Shown piece by piece: positions 17,899-26,113 of a DNA stretch of 64,000 bases (within the stretch, counting starts at the first letter, position 1; every line of letters starts with the position of its first letter). The translations under genes were made by a program, and so were the position numbers. The stretch is from JAJECS01 sp965262745. GTDB taxonomy: Bacteria; Chloroflexota; UBA11872. The notes beneath the pieces are model-generated. The model was not told the origin of the DNA. It saw only the letters and a list, made by a program, of their open reading frames with translations, and searched no databases. The stretch covers positions 1,860,001-1,924,000 of the forward strand of contig OZ253558.1 of assembly GCA_965262745.1 (NCBI GenBank), given 5' to 3'.

Positions 17899-18837
17899 AT
17901 GGCAACTTGGTCCAAACTGATCTGGTTTGCCGCGCTCGCCGGCGGAGCGTGGGCGGCGACGCGCGGCCGGCCGCAACCCTTTGACGTCGCCACACATCTG
18001 GATGGCGGGACGCTGCGGCCGGTGAGGAACGGGCGGCTCTATCACCGCTCCGTCGGCGCCGGACCCGATCTGGTCATGCTGCCGGGGTTCGGCGGCAATG
18101 TCAGGACATGGGAGTTCATCACGCCGCCACTGGCGCAGACGCATCGCGTGCACTGGATCGACCTGCTGGGGCACGGCCTCTCCGACAAGCCGGCCACGGC
18201 GGACTACGGCGCTCAGGCGCAGGCTGAGCGGCTGGAAGAGCTGTTGAGTGCCGAAGGCCTGGACCGCGTCGTCATCACGGCGAGCTCGGCCGGCGGCCAG
18301 CCCGCGGTCTCCCTGGCCGCCCGCCATCCCCGCCGCGTGGCGGGCCTGGTGCTGGTCGATCCCTTCCTGGTCGCCGGTCCCTTCGTTCGACTGGGCATCT
18401 GGCTGAGCCAGCAGCTGCCGAGCACGGCGGGCACGATCTTGCGGAATCTGAGCGCGCAGCGATGGTACGTGCGCCTGGGCAACATGCTCGGGCGGCGGCA
18501 TCCGTTCAGCGTGGACCGGGCAACGGTAGATCGCCAGTATCTGCCCTACGGCGCGCCCGGTTATTTCGATGCGCTGCCAGCGCTCCTGGCCGGCGTCGAT
18601 CCTGCCCCGGCGCAGGCGGCGATCAGCGGCGTGCAGTGTCCGGTGCTGCTGATCTGGGGCGCCGCGGATCGACTGGCCGGCCGCGGTCAGGCCCTGGCCT
18701 TGGCGGCGAGCTTCGAGGACGCCGAGCCCGTGATCCTGGAAGACGCGGGCCACGTGCCTCAGGAAGAGGTGCCTGAACGGGTAGTTGCCTGCATGCGGCC
18801 ATTCCTGGAGCGGGTGCAGCGCGGGAGCCAGTCGTAG
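17899..18837 (+). CDS. Alpha/beta hydrolase
   Basis: A 312-residue alpha/beta-hydrolase-fold protein with a short hydrophobic N-terminus (about 5-20) that could be a signal or anchor. The oxyanion loop is LPGFGG (61-66). The nucleophile elbow is A128-S-S130-A-G, with Ala where Gly is usual in GxSxG. The acid is probably Asp in WGAADRLAGR and the histidine is in EDAGHVPQEE. DLLGHGLSDKP is a classic family motif. The substrate is unknown. It is divergent from rpsF and is followed by the uracil-DNA glycosylase gene. Confidence 0.85.
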   Translation: MATWSKLIWFAALAGGAWAATRGRPQPFDVATHLDGGTLRPVRNGRLYHRSVGAGPDLVMLPGFGGNVRTWEFITPPLAQTHRVHWIDLLGHGLSDKPATADYGAQAQAERLEELLSAEGLDRVVITASSAGGQPAVSLAARHPRRVAGLVLVDPFLVAGPFVRLGIWLSQQLPSTAGTILRNLSAQRWYVRLGNMLGRRHPFSVDRATVDRQYLPYGAPGYFDALPALLAGVDPAPAQAAISGVQCPVLLIWGAADRLAGRGQALALAASFEDAEPVILEDAGHVPQEEVPERVVACMRPFLERVQRGSQS

Positions 18838-18947
18838 AGCACCGAAGGTCAGGCACCGCCCGGGAATCGCGCGGCCGGGATGAGGCGAACGTCGCCGCCC
18901 TCACCGAGCTCGAGCAGCGCATCACCCACTGCCGGCGCTGTCCGCGA

Positions 18948-19580
18948 TTGGTGGCGTGGCGTGAGCAAACCGCGCGCGAGAAGCGCGCGGCCTATCGCTC
19001 CGAAACGTATTGGGGGCGGCCGGTGCCCGGCTTCGGCGACCCAGCGGCCCGGATTCTCATCGTCGGTCTCGCGCCCGCGGCGCATGGGGGAAACCGTACG
19101 GGTCGGGTGTTCACTGGCGATCGCTCGGGCGACTTTCTCTTCAGCGCACTGCACCGGGCGGGTCTTGCCAATCAACCGACGAGCACAAGGGCCGGAGACG
19201 GTTTGCAGCTGCGGAACGCCTTCGTCACCGCCACCGTCAGATGCGCCCCGCCCGGCAACAAGCCGACGACCGAGGAGCGCGAAAACTGCCGTCCTTACCT
19301 GGAGACCGAACTCGATTTGCTCCCCAACGTCCGCGTGATGATCGCCCTGGGGGGCTATGCCTGGTCGCAGGTCCTGCGCATCTGCCGCGCCCGCGGCGAC
19401 CGACCACAAACTCCAGCACCGCGATTTGGCCACGGCGCGCACGTGCCTGTCGGTGATCGCGCCCTGCTCGGTTCGTATCACCCCAGCCAGCAGAACACGT
19501 TTACCGGTCGGCTCACGCCGGCCATGCTCGACGCCGTCATTGAACGGGCGGTGACGCTGGCAGGCGCGGCCGCGCCGTAG
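18948..19580 (+). CDS. Family 5 uracil-DNA glycosylase (UDGb), start uncertain
   Basis: An Fe-S uracil-DNA glycosylase that starts base-excision repair. Motif A is GLAPAAHGGNRTGRVFTGDR, in which the usual catalytic Asp/Asn is replaced by Ala as in family 5. The second motif is GSYHPSQQNTFTGR. Homology clearly continues upstream of this TTG: codons 18900-18947 read LTELEQRITHCRRCPR, which includes the two N-terminal iron-sulfur cysteines. The frame stays open back to 18777, yet I find no ATG, GTG or TTG between there and 18948. The real start is therefore probably non-standard or hidden by a sequence error. The coordinates give the first conventional start only. Confidence 0.8.
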   Translation: MVAWREQTAREKRAAYRSETYWGRPVPGFGDPAARILIVGLAPAAHGGNRTGRVFTGDRSGDFLFSALHRAGLANQPTSTRAGDGLQLRNAFVTATVRCAPPGNKPTTEERENCRPYLETELDLLPNVRVMIALGGYAWSQVLRICRARGDRPQTPAPRFGHGAHVPVGDRALLGSYHPSQQNTFTGRLTPAMLDAVIERAVTLAGAAAP

Positions 19581-19581
19581 C

Positions 19582-19914
19582 TCAGGCGTCGCCGGGATCG
19601 GCGGTCGAGGAATCGGCCTCGCTCTTGGGCTCGCGGAATACGGCCGCCAGACTCCGACGCCGAGCCACGGCATAGACAACAAAGGCCAGAAACATCAGCA
19701 AGACTAGCGCGCCGAAGAGCGCAAAGGCCGCGGCCGCCGCGTACCAAAGCACCGACCAAAACACGACCAGCGGCACGACGGCGACGACCGACAGCAGCAG
19801 TGGCGCCAGCACGCCAAGCCGCACCCATCCCTTCACGGAGTGGGGTCGGAATCGCTCGCGCCAGCGCCTCGATGCCGACGGAGATTCAGTAAGCGCAGGC
19901 CACTTCGGCGACAC
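19582..19914 (-). CDS. Small two-helix membrane protein, unknown function
   Basis: A 110-residue protein with two long hydrophobic helices at about 35-55 and 57-80 (VLAPLLLSVVAVVPLVVFW, then FALFGALVLLMFLAFVVY) and an acidic, Ser/Asp-rich tail. I do not recognise a family. The GTG at 19914 follows the mnmG stop by one base, suggesting coupled translation; a longer in-frame start would overlap mnmG. It converges with the uracil-DNA glycosylase gene with one base between stops. Confidence 0.55.
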   Translation of the reverse strand: MSPKWPALTESPSASRRWRERFRPHSVKGWVRLGVLAPLLLSVVAVVPLVVFWSVLWYAAAAAFALFGALVLLMFLAFVVYAVARRRSLAAVFREPKSEADSSTADPGDA

Positions 19915-19915
19915 G

Positions 19916-22045
19916 TCAGCGCACCGCGCTAACCGGCGCCCGCCGCGCCCTTCGCGCCGTGGCGGGCGGCATACATTCCGTCTGTGTCCGCGCGGCACCG
20001 TCACCGGCTTGCGGCGAAAGCGAGGACCCGTCCGTTGACGCAGTGGCGTCGGCAGAGCCCTCTCCGACCGAGAACCGCCTGAGATGGACGAGCAGCACCG
20101 CGATGTCCGCCGGGGTCACGCCCTCGATCCGCATCGCCTGACCGACTGTCGTGGGCCGGATTTTCTGGAGCCGAAGCCGCGCCTCGGTTCGCATGCCGTG
20201 GATATCAAGGAAGCTGACCGCCGCTGGAATGCACGCCTGCTCCATCTCCCGCGCCCGGGCGACCTGCGCGGATTGTTGCCGCACATAGCCGGCGTAGCTC
20301 ACGTCAAACTCCACCGCGGCGGCGGAGGCGGGCGAGACTGATGGAGCGCCACCCGCCAGGTCGGCGACGAGATCAAAAGAAACGCCCGGTCGACGGAGGA
20401 AGTCGACGGCGGGCAGCGATTGCGTCACGGGCGGGAGGCCAAGCCGATCGAGTCGCGCCGCGATAGCCGGCGTTGCCGGAATGCGGGCACCCGCAAGCCA
20501 CGCGTTGACTCGCCCAATCTCGTCTCGGGTCCGCTGAAGGCGGCGCACCCGGGCCGCACTGGCCAAGCCCACCCGATGACCAAGCTCGGTGAGCCGCATA
20601 TCGGCGCTATCGTGCCGCAGCAACAAGCGGTATTCGGCCCGCGACGTGTGCAGACGATAGGGCTCGGTGAGGTCCCGACTCACCAGATCGTCGATCATGA
20701 CGCCGATGTACGCCTGATCGCGTCCAAGGATCACGGGCTCGCAGCCGCGAATGGCGCGGCAAGCATTGATGCCCGCCATGATTCCCTGTGCCGCCGCCTC
20801 CTCGTAACCGGTGGTGCCATTGATCTGGCCGGCGAGGAACAGGCCAACGGCGCGCTGCGTCTCGAGGGTGTGCGTGAGCTGGAATGGTCGAACAAAGTCG
20901 TACTCCACCGCATAACCAAGACGGATGACGTGCGCGTGACGCAGCGCCGGTACGCTGTGGATCATCTCGATTTGCACCTCAGCCGGAAGGCTCGTGTTGG
21001 CCCCCTGCACGTAGACCTCCGGGGTGTCAAATCCTTCGGGTTCGAGAAACAGCGTGTGCGCCGGCTTGTCGGCAAATCGCACAACCTTGTCCTCGATCGA
21101 GGGGCAGTAGCGCGGTCCCGGCACCGTGATGGCGCCGTTGAACATTGGCGCGCGGTGCAGATTTGCGCGAATCACAGCGTGGGTGCGCTCGTTGGTGGTG
21201 GCGCGATAGCACGGCATTTGCAGCCGCCATCCGGGCGCGGGTACCTGGGGATAGGCCGGGTGCAGCGGCTGCGCCAACCGTTCCGCGGCCGGCACGGGGT
21301 CGAAGCTGAAGTGCAGGGGAACCGTTGACCCGTGCTGCACCTCGGTTTGCGAAAAATCAATCGTGCGCGCGTCCAGCCGCGGGGGCGTGCCGGTCTTGAG
21401 TCGACCGAGATCAAACCCGTGGCGCGCCAGATCGTCGGCCAAGGCGGTGGCGGGCGCCTCACCCGCGCGACCACCGGGCGTCGACTCGTCGCCCCGGATC
21501 AGCCGCCCCTTGAGAAACGTGCCGGTGGTCACGATGACGGCGCGGGCCGTGTAGGCGCGCCCGTCTCCCGTGCGAACGCCGACGACCTGCCAGCACTGCT
21601 CATCGCGTGGGGAAAGCTGGCGCCATATCAGGCCCTCCACCGCGCCTGCCACGAGGTCGAGGTTGGGTTGGCATTCGAGCACCCGCCGCATGGCGACGCT
21701 GTAGAGCTGCTTGTCGGATTGCGCGCGCAGCGCGCGCACGGCCGGCCCCTTGCCCGTATTCAGCTCGCGAATCTGGATGAGCGTGCGGTCGGTGTTGCGG
21801 CCCATCTCGCCGCCCAGCGCGTCAATCTCGCGGACAAGATTTCCCTTGGCCGGACCGCCGATGGACGGATTGCAGGGCATCAGCGCTACGCCCGACTTGT
21901 CGAGGGTTAGCACCAGGGTGCGTGCCCCCATGCGAGCGGCGGCCAGCGCCGCTTCGCAGCCCGCATGACCGGCGCCGACCACGATGACGTCGTAGTCCGC
22001 CGCCGTTGGCATCGTCAGCGACGGCATTCGATCGAACTTGTCCAT
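19916..22045 (-). CDS. mnmG: tRNA uridine-5-carboxymethylaminomethyl modification enzyme MnmG
   Basis: A 709-residue FAD protein that, with MnmE, modifies the wobble uridine of several tRNAs. The FAD motif VVGAGHAGCEAALAAARMG lies at about 22-40. The family signatures MPCNPSIGGPAKGNLVREID and later GQINGTTGYEEAAAQGIMAG are present. A C-terminal helical domain for MnmE and tRNA binding is complete. The final 60 or so residues are a low-complexity tail beyond the usual family end, where normal length is about 620-650. ATGs at residues 7 and 12 are alternative starts. Confidence 0.96.
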   Translation of the reverse strand: MDKFDRMPSLTMPTAADYDVIVVGAGHAGCEAALAAARMGARTLVLTLDKSGVALMPCNPSIGGPAKGNLVREIDALGGEMGRNTDRTLIQIRELNTGKGPAVRALRAQSDKQLYSVAMRRVLECQPNLDLVAGAVEGLIWRQLSPRDEQCWQVVGVRTGDGRAYTARAVIVTTGTFLKGRLIRGDESTPGGRAGEAPATALADDLARHGFDLGRLKTGTPPRLDARTIDFSQTEVQHGSTVPLHFSFDPVPAAERLAQPLHPAYPQVPAPGWRLQMPCYRATTNERTHAVIRANLHRAPMFNGAITVPGPRYCPSIEDKVVRFADKPAHTLFLEPEGFDTPEVYVQGANTSLPAEVQIEMIHSVPALRHAHVIRLGYAVEYDFVRPFQLTHTLETQRAVGLFLAGQINGTTGYEEAAAQGIMAGINACRAIRGCEPVILGRDQAYIGVMIDDLVSRDLTEPYRLHTSRAEYRLLLRHDSADMRLTELGHRVGLASAARVRRLQRTRDEIGRVNAWLAGARIPATPAIAARLDRLGLPPVTQSLPAVDFLRRPGVSFDLVADLAGGAPSVSPASAAAVEFDVSYAGYVRQQSAQVARAREMEQACIPAAVSFLDIHGMRTEARLRLQKIRPTTVGQAMRIEGVTPADIAVLLVHLRRFSVGEGSADATASTDGSSLSPQAGDGAARTQTECMPPATARRARRAPVSAVR

Positions 22046-22072
22046 CTCGGGCTGCGATAGGCGCCGCCCGCT

Positions 22073-22078
22073 ATAATT
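22073..22078 (+). promoter_or_regulatory. Consensus -10 box (TATAAT) for the four-gene cassette
   Basis: A perfect TATAAT between mnmG and the cassette. Transcription would start near 22085-22086, exactly where a GTG sits (22086), with seven bases between, as expected for a leaderless message. That GTG opens only a 21-codon frame ending at 22151, which overlaps the start of the first cassette gene in another frame. No strong -35 is seen. Confidence 0.55.
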
Positions 22079-22128
22079 GGCATCAGTGTTGGCCGGCCGA
22101 TCATTCCGTTGGTCGCACTCCGGAGCCC

Positions 22129-22866
22129 ATTATCGTCACCAGCGGGCCTGACTTCACCACGCAGGTAGTCGACGCCTTTGTCGTGCCCACCGAAACTGGC
22201 GCCGCCCTGTTCATCGACGCCGACTATACGGCGCTCGACACCGCCAACGGGCCGGTGCAGCTGGCCATCTACAGTCCGTATGAGGTGTCTCCCGGCGAGG
22301 CCGCCGTGGTGCGTGCGCGTTTAGAGGCGGATCTCTTCAGCTATGCGGCATCGGCGGCGGGCTTTGGCCGGGCCTGGGCGCGTCACGCGCTGCTGGCGCT
22401 CCTCGAGCTCACGATCCTCGGGGTGCTCGTCGCGTTTCTGATCGCCAATCCATCACGCGTGGCGTTCATTGTGGGCTGGGCGCTTCCCTTTGGGTTCTTG
22501 ATCGCCACTCGCTCAGCGCTGCGCGCCTTTGCCCACCGGAGAATCGGCGCACGCGCGCGCCGAATGCTGGAGTCCGGGGCTGTCATCGCCGAGCCGGCCA
22601 TCGCCCAGTTTGGCGGCAGCTTGGCCCACGTGCGTGACATTTGGCGCGGGCTCGAGGAAGGCGCGTTTGCCCGCGACATCGTCGCCCTCGAGCTGGCCGC
22701 GGAGCGGCTGCTGCGCTGGCCCGGCGCCGTCACGTTCTATCGATCACTGCGGCTAGCCGAGGACCAATCGCGGCCGCGGCCTCCGCGGAGCCGGCTGGCC
22801 CGTCTGCTGCTGCCGGAACGGCCTGACGCGCCGCTGACGACGCTCGTCGCCCGGCCCCGCCCATGA
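22129..22866 (+). CDS. Cassette gene 1: membrane protein of unknown function
   Basis: A protein of about 245 residues that I do not recognise. A soluble N-terminal part is followed by two adjacent transmembrane helices (LLALLELTILGVLVAFLIA and VAFIVGWALPFGFLIA), then a polar, Arg-rich cytoplasmic tail. The start is uncertain. The frame is open back to an ATG at 22006, but that would overlap mnmG and lie upstream of the TATAAT at 22073. Between that box and 22182 there is no ATG, GTG or TTG in frame. An ATT at 22129 or ATC at 22132 follows CGGAG at 22121-22125, and a GTG exists at 22183. The stop overlaps the next gene as ATGA. Confidence 0.6.
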   Translation: MIVTSGPDFTTQVVDAFVVPTETGAALFIDADYTALDTANGPVQLAIYSPYEVSPGEAAVVRARLEADLFSYAASAAGFGRAWARHALLALLELTILGVLVAFLIANPSRVAFIVGWALPFGFLIATRSALRAFAHRRIGARARRMLESGAVIAEPAIAQFGGSLAHVRDIWRGLEEGAFARDIVALELAAERLLRWPGAVTFYRSLRLAEDQSRPRPPRSRLARLLLPERPDAPLTTLVARPRP

Positions 22867-23648
22867 TGCACCTGGTGTGCTGGGCAGTTCCGGTGCGCGG
22901 CGGCTACGTGCTGCGCGCCGATCAGGCGGCGCAGGCCGCCGTGCGGGCCGCCAACGGGCGCGGACCGCAGCTCGTCGATTGGGAGGTGACGATCGTCCAC
23001 CCGGGGCCGGCGGCGTTGGCCCCCGAGCGCCTCCGCCGGCAGGCGGTGCTGGCGATCGAGGCGGCCATGCGCCATGGGACACCGGTGCCGACCAAGGCTT
23101 CAGGACGCTTTTCCCGTCTGCGTCGCTCGTGGACGTCGCTCGCGCTCGGCGTAGCGCTGATAGCGGTTTCGGGAGCGCACTGGGTGTTCGCCCTGGCGGG
23201 GGCGTGGCTGCTGGCTGGGCGTCCCTGGGTCGCGGCGCTGCTCCGCATCGGCGCCCCAGAAGCACCCGCCACGGCCTGGACGGCCGCGCCTGTGCATGTC
23301 ACGGCTGAGCCGCACACGGGTCTCGCGGAGGTCGCCGCCGCCCTCGAAGCCACGCCGGACGGCAGCACCGGCAACGGACTGGCGCTGGCGCAGGCCCTGA
23401 CGCTCGGGCTGGATGAGGCAGCGGCCGTCTATGCGGCCCTCATCAAGTACCCGAACCCGATGGCGCTGTCAGTCGAGGTCGGCATGTGGATGCCGTCGGA
23501 GGCCGCGCACGACCCGGCGCTGGCCGCAGCATCCGCGGATGCCGACGCGATGCTCGAACCGCAGGCCGGCAGCGACCACGCTGGCGCGGCGCCCGAGCCC
23601 GCTGCCGGCGACGAGGCTTCCGACGACCCAATGGACGACCTGCCATGA
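22863..23648 (+). CDS. Cassette gene 2: membrane protein of unknown function
   Basis: A 261-residue protein with no family I can name. A soluble N-terminal domain of about 80 residues (MMHLVCWAVPVRGGYVLRAD...) is followed by two short hydrophobic helices (LALGVALIAVSGAHWVFALAG, about 93-120). The rest is an Ala-rich soluble domain and a strongly acidic Ala/Pro/Asp tail ending DDPMDDLP. It starts at an ATG that overlaps the stop of gene 1 (ATGA), and its own stop overlaps gene 3 in the same way, so the products are probably made together. Confidence 0.65.
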   Translation: MMHLVCWAVPVRGGYVLRADQAAQAAVRAANGRGPQLVDWEVTIVHPGPAALAPERLRRQAVLAIEAAMRHGTPVPTKASGRFSRLRRSWTSLALGVALIAVSGAHWVFALAGAWLLAGRPWVAALLRIGAPEAPATAWTAAPVHVTAEPHTGLAEVAAALEATPDGSTGNGLALAQALTLGLDEAAAVYAALIKYPNPMALSVEVGMWMPSEAAHDPALAAASADADAMLEPQAGSDHAGAAPEPAAGDEASDDPMDDLP

Positions 23649-24547
23649 TCTCGTCTGAGGCGCGAAGTCTCGACATCCCCATGGACGTGGACCGATTTGC
23701 GGACAGTCTGCGGGGGAGCAAGTGGCGCGATATTCGGCGGACGCTTGGCGACATCTACGAGGTGCAATCGCTGTACGAGGGTCCGTTGCCGGGCCTGCCG
23801 CAAGCACAGGTGCTGCGCCTCTCATCCGGGGATCCCGACAGCCCGATACGGATTCTGATCGACGCCGTGCCGCTGAGCCTCTCGCGGCCGGTGCTCGTGG
23901 CCGGGCGCGCGGTGACCCGGGTCTTCACCTCACGCGCCCGCGAGCGAGCCGTCCTGCTCGATCAGATCGCGGTGCGGATTCACGTGATCGAGGTGGATGG
24001 CGATGCCGCCGATATCCCGCCACTGCCGCTGGCATCAGGACTCGACGGCGGCTTGCGGCTGGCGCATAGCGTCGCCAACGACGAGGCGTGGGGCGCGTTG
24101 CGCGCGTCGGTGCAACGGTTTCGGCCGACGCTGGCCATGGATCTCCGCGATGCCGGGGCGGCGGTGCCAGACGCGCATCTGGCTCTCATGGTCCACAGCC
24201 TGACGCATGCAGCCGACCACTTCGGCGCGGCGTCGCTTCCGGGCACCACGGAGGCCAGAGCCATCGCGCGGGACGTCAGGCGCCGAGGTATTTCGCCATA
24301 TCGAGGGACGCCGCAAGAGCGCGCGTCGGCCGGGTTACGGATCCTGGGCGACGGCGCCCTGACTCGCATGAGTCCTCGCGACCCGTCGCGATCCGTCGCC
24401 AGCGTCGCGAGCGATATTGGGGCAGCCATCGGGATTACGGCGCTGGCGCTGGGGATGCAGGAGCTTGACCGGACGATCGCCCTCGTCGAGAGCGTCGCCG
24501 CGGGCGTGGATCAGTCAATCCACGAGTTTCGGCGGCTGGGGGCCTGA
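23645..24547 (+). CDS. Cassette gene 3: soluble protein of unknown function
   Basis: A 300-residue protein with no clear transmembrane helix and no motif I recognise. The frame is open upstream inside gene 2, but the ATG at 23645, overlapping the gene 2 stop as ATGA, is the natural start. The first half looks like mixed alpha/beta (QVLRLSSGDPDSPIRILIDAVPLSL). The second half is more helical. Since its neighbours are membrane proteins, it may be a cytoplasmic partner. Its stop directly abuts the gene 4 ATG. Confidence 0.65.
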   Translation: MISSEARSLDIPMDVDRFADSLRGSKWRDIRRTLGDIYEVQSLYEGPLPGLPQAQVLRLSSGDPDSPIRILIDAVPLSLSRPVLVAGRAVTRVFTSRARERAVLLDQIAVRIHVIEVDGDAADIPPLPLASGLDGGLRLAHSVANDEAWGALRASVQRFRPTLAMDLRDAGAAVPDAHLALMVHSLTHAADHFGAASLPGTTEARAIARDVRRRGISPYRGTPQERASAGLRILGDGALTRMSPRDPSRSVASVASDIGAAIGITALALGMQELDRTIALVESVAAGVDQSIHEFRRLGA

Positions 24548-26062
24548 ATGGCTTCGACAGACCGTCCATCCGGCAGCGCTACCTTCGAGCGCGCGCGCCA
24601 CGCCCCCAGCATGCCCATCGAGTACGCGCCGATCCCGGTCGGTCCAGACGACGGCATGCTCGTGGCGCACGACCGGCACCGCTTGAGCGATGCCTTCGTG
24701 CGAGGAATCCCCATCTCACGCACGCTGCGCATTGAGGGGCTTCCCGAGGACGTCGCCAGCGTTGCCCGCATCGAGGTTGGCACGATTCGCCGCTTGCGCC
24801 AGGCCGCCCAGGCGGCACAGGCGCGACGCTGGAGGGTCTACGTGGCGGCAGCCGGGCTGCCGTTTCTGACGGCGGCGCTGCTGGGATTGGTCGGTGTATG
24901 GCTAGGCACGCTTCCGATAATCGGCGAGCCGCTCGGCGCGTTCGTGGGCACGGCCGGCGGCAACGTGGGCGGGCTGCCCCTGGCGGCCGTCATCGCGGCC
25001 TTGCCGTCCGTCTGGTGGATTCGACGCGTCCGCCGCGCCGCACGCGCCTCGCCGAACCTCAACCTGCGTCCGGATTCGGTCGCCACGAGCGATCTGACCG
25101 TGCAAGCCGATCTGGGGCCCTTCGCCGCCGACGCCGGCGAGACGATGCGCGACATCGGCGGCATCCTCAGCGGCAATCCTCGGCCCGGCGGCGAGCAGGC
25201 GCATCGCCTGGCCACACGATTCAGCGCCCTGGCGCGCATTGCGGCGCGTCACGATGTGCCGTCCGTGGTTGCCTTTGCGGCCGACGCCAGCGAGCAGTTC
25301 CGCATCGCGTCACAGCCGTCCACACGGCTCATCCCCGGCCTGCGATTGCGCCGCCGGCCGGCCAGCGTGGCTCGGATTCTTGCCCCGTACCTGCAACGGA
25401 AGCCATCGCGAATCGCGCCGCGCGCGTCTCGCCTGCTGGGGGTAGCCAGCGGATTGGTTGTTGCAGCCGCCGCGTTTCTCGTCGCCGGCGCGTTTGGCAT
25501 CAGAGGCGATGAAGCACTGCTGTTGCGATCGAACGAGGCCGCCGTCTTCCCATCGTCGGGCACGGTGCTGGCTCTGAGGCACGGGTTCGACGGTCCATCG
25601 GAGCCCAACGCAGGCACGCTCACGGTGGTGCAAGGCCCCGGGTTCTTCTGGGGCTGGCCACGGCCGATCACCGAACGCGAGTTCGTCCCGCTCACCAACC
25701 GCGTTCTCGCGATCTCCGTGCCGTTCCCAGGAGACCCACCAGGCCAACGCCTGGACGTTGAGTTCCGCTACGAGATCGACGACCTGAAGTCATTTGTCGC
25801 CACAATCGAATCCCTCGATGCGATCGACGCCGCGTTGGCGCGGGTTGTCTCCGAGGAATTGGCCGACGGGTTCGTAGAGCGGTACGAACAGGAAATCGCT
25901 GCGTCGAATGCTCTGCCGGCGCAGTTCATCGCCGCCGGGCTCCGCGAGGGCGTGAGCGAGCTGCTGGGCAGATTCGTCGAGTTCACGGAAGTCAACGACG
26001 TATTCGCGACGTTCGGCGTAACCCTGCGGCCGGACCCATCACACAGCTTCACGGGAGAGTGA
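24548..26062 (+). CDS. Cassette gene 4: membrane protein with divergent SPFH/band-7-like domain
   Basis: A 504-residue protein. Predicted helices lie at about 98-120 and 129-158, with a third at 297-318. The part after the third helix resembles an SPFH/band-7 (stomatin, HflK-like) domain: VVQGPGFFWGWPRPITER at 360-377 fits the start of such domains, followed by LTNRVLAISV and EFRYEIDDLKSFVATI, then helical repeats (SLDAIDAALARVVSEEL). SPFH proteins form membrane rings or scaffolds that govern proteases or lipid domains. The likeness is judged by eye and is weak. The middle soluble region (160-295) is unassigned. The ATG follows the gene 3 stop with no gap. Confidence 0.7.
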   Translation: MASTDRPSGSATFERARHAPSMPIEYAPIPVGPDDGMLVAHDRHRLSDAFVRGIPISRTLRIEGLPEDVASVARIEVGTIRRLRQAAQAAQARRWRVYVAAAGLPFLTAALLGLVGVWLGTLPIIGEPLGAFVGTAGGNVGGLPLAAVIAALPSVWWIRRVRRAARASPNLNLRPDSVATSDLTVQADLGPFAADAGETMRDIGGILSGNPRPGGEQAHRLATRFSALARIAARHDVPSVVAFAADASEQFRIASQPSTRLIPGLRLRRRPASVARILAPYLQRKPSRIAPRASRLLGVASGLVVAAAAFLVAGAFGIRGDEALLLRSNEAAVFPSSGTVLALRHGFDGPSEPNAGTLTVVQGPGFFWGWPRPITEREFVPLTNRVLAISVPFPGDPPGQRLDVEFRYEIDDLKSFVATIESLDAIDAALARVVSEELADGFVERYEQEIAASNALPAQFIAAGLREGVSELLGRFVEFTEVNDVFATFGVTLRPDPSHSFTGE

Positions 26063-26113
26063 GCACGGGCAGCACGGCCCCAGCGTTGCGCTTCCGCGGG
26101 CAATAATCCCTGC

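Noticed and set aside
17796..17993. Upstream extension of the rpsF frame
   Set aside because: S6 homology begins at the TTG at 17795; the extension overlaps the divergent hydrolase gene.
22006..22128. ATG at 22006 as start of the first cassette gene
   Set aside because: It lies inside the N-terminal coding part of mnmG on the other strand and upstream of the TATAAT at 22073, and the added residues look like antisense sequence.
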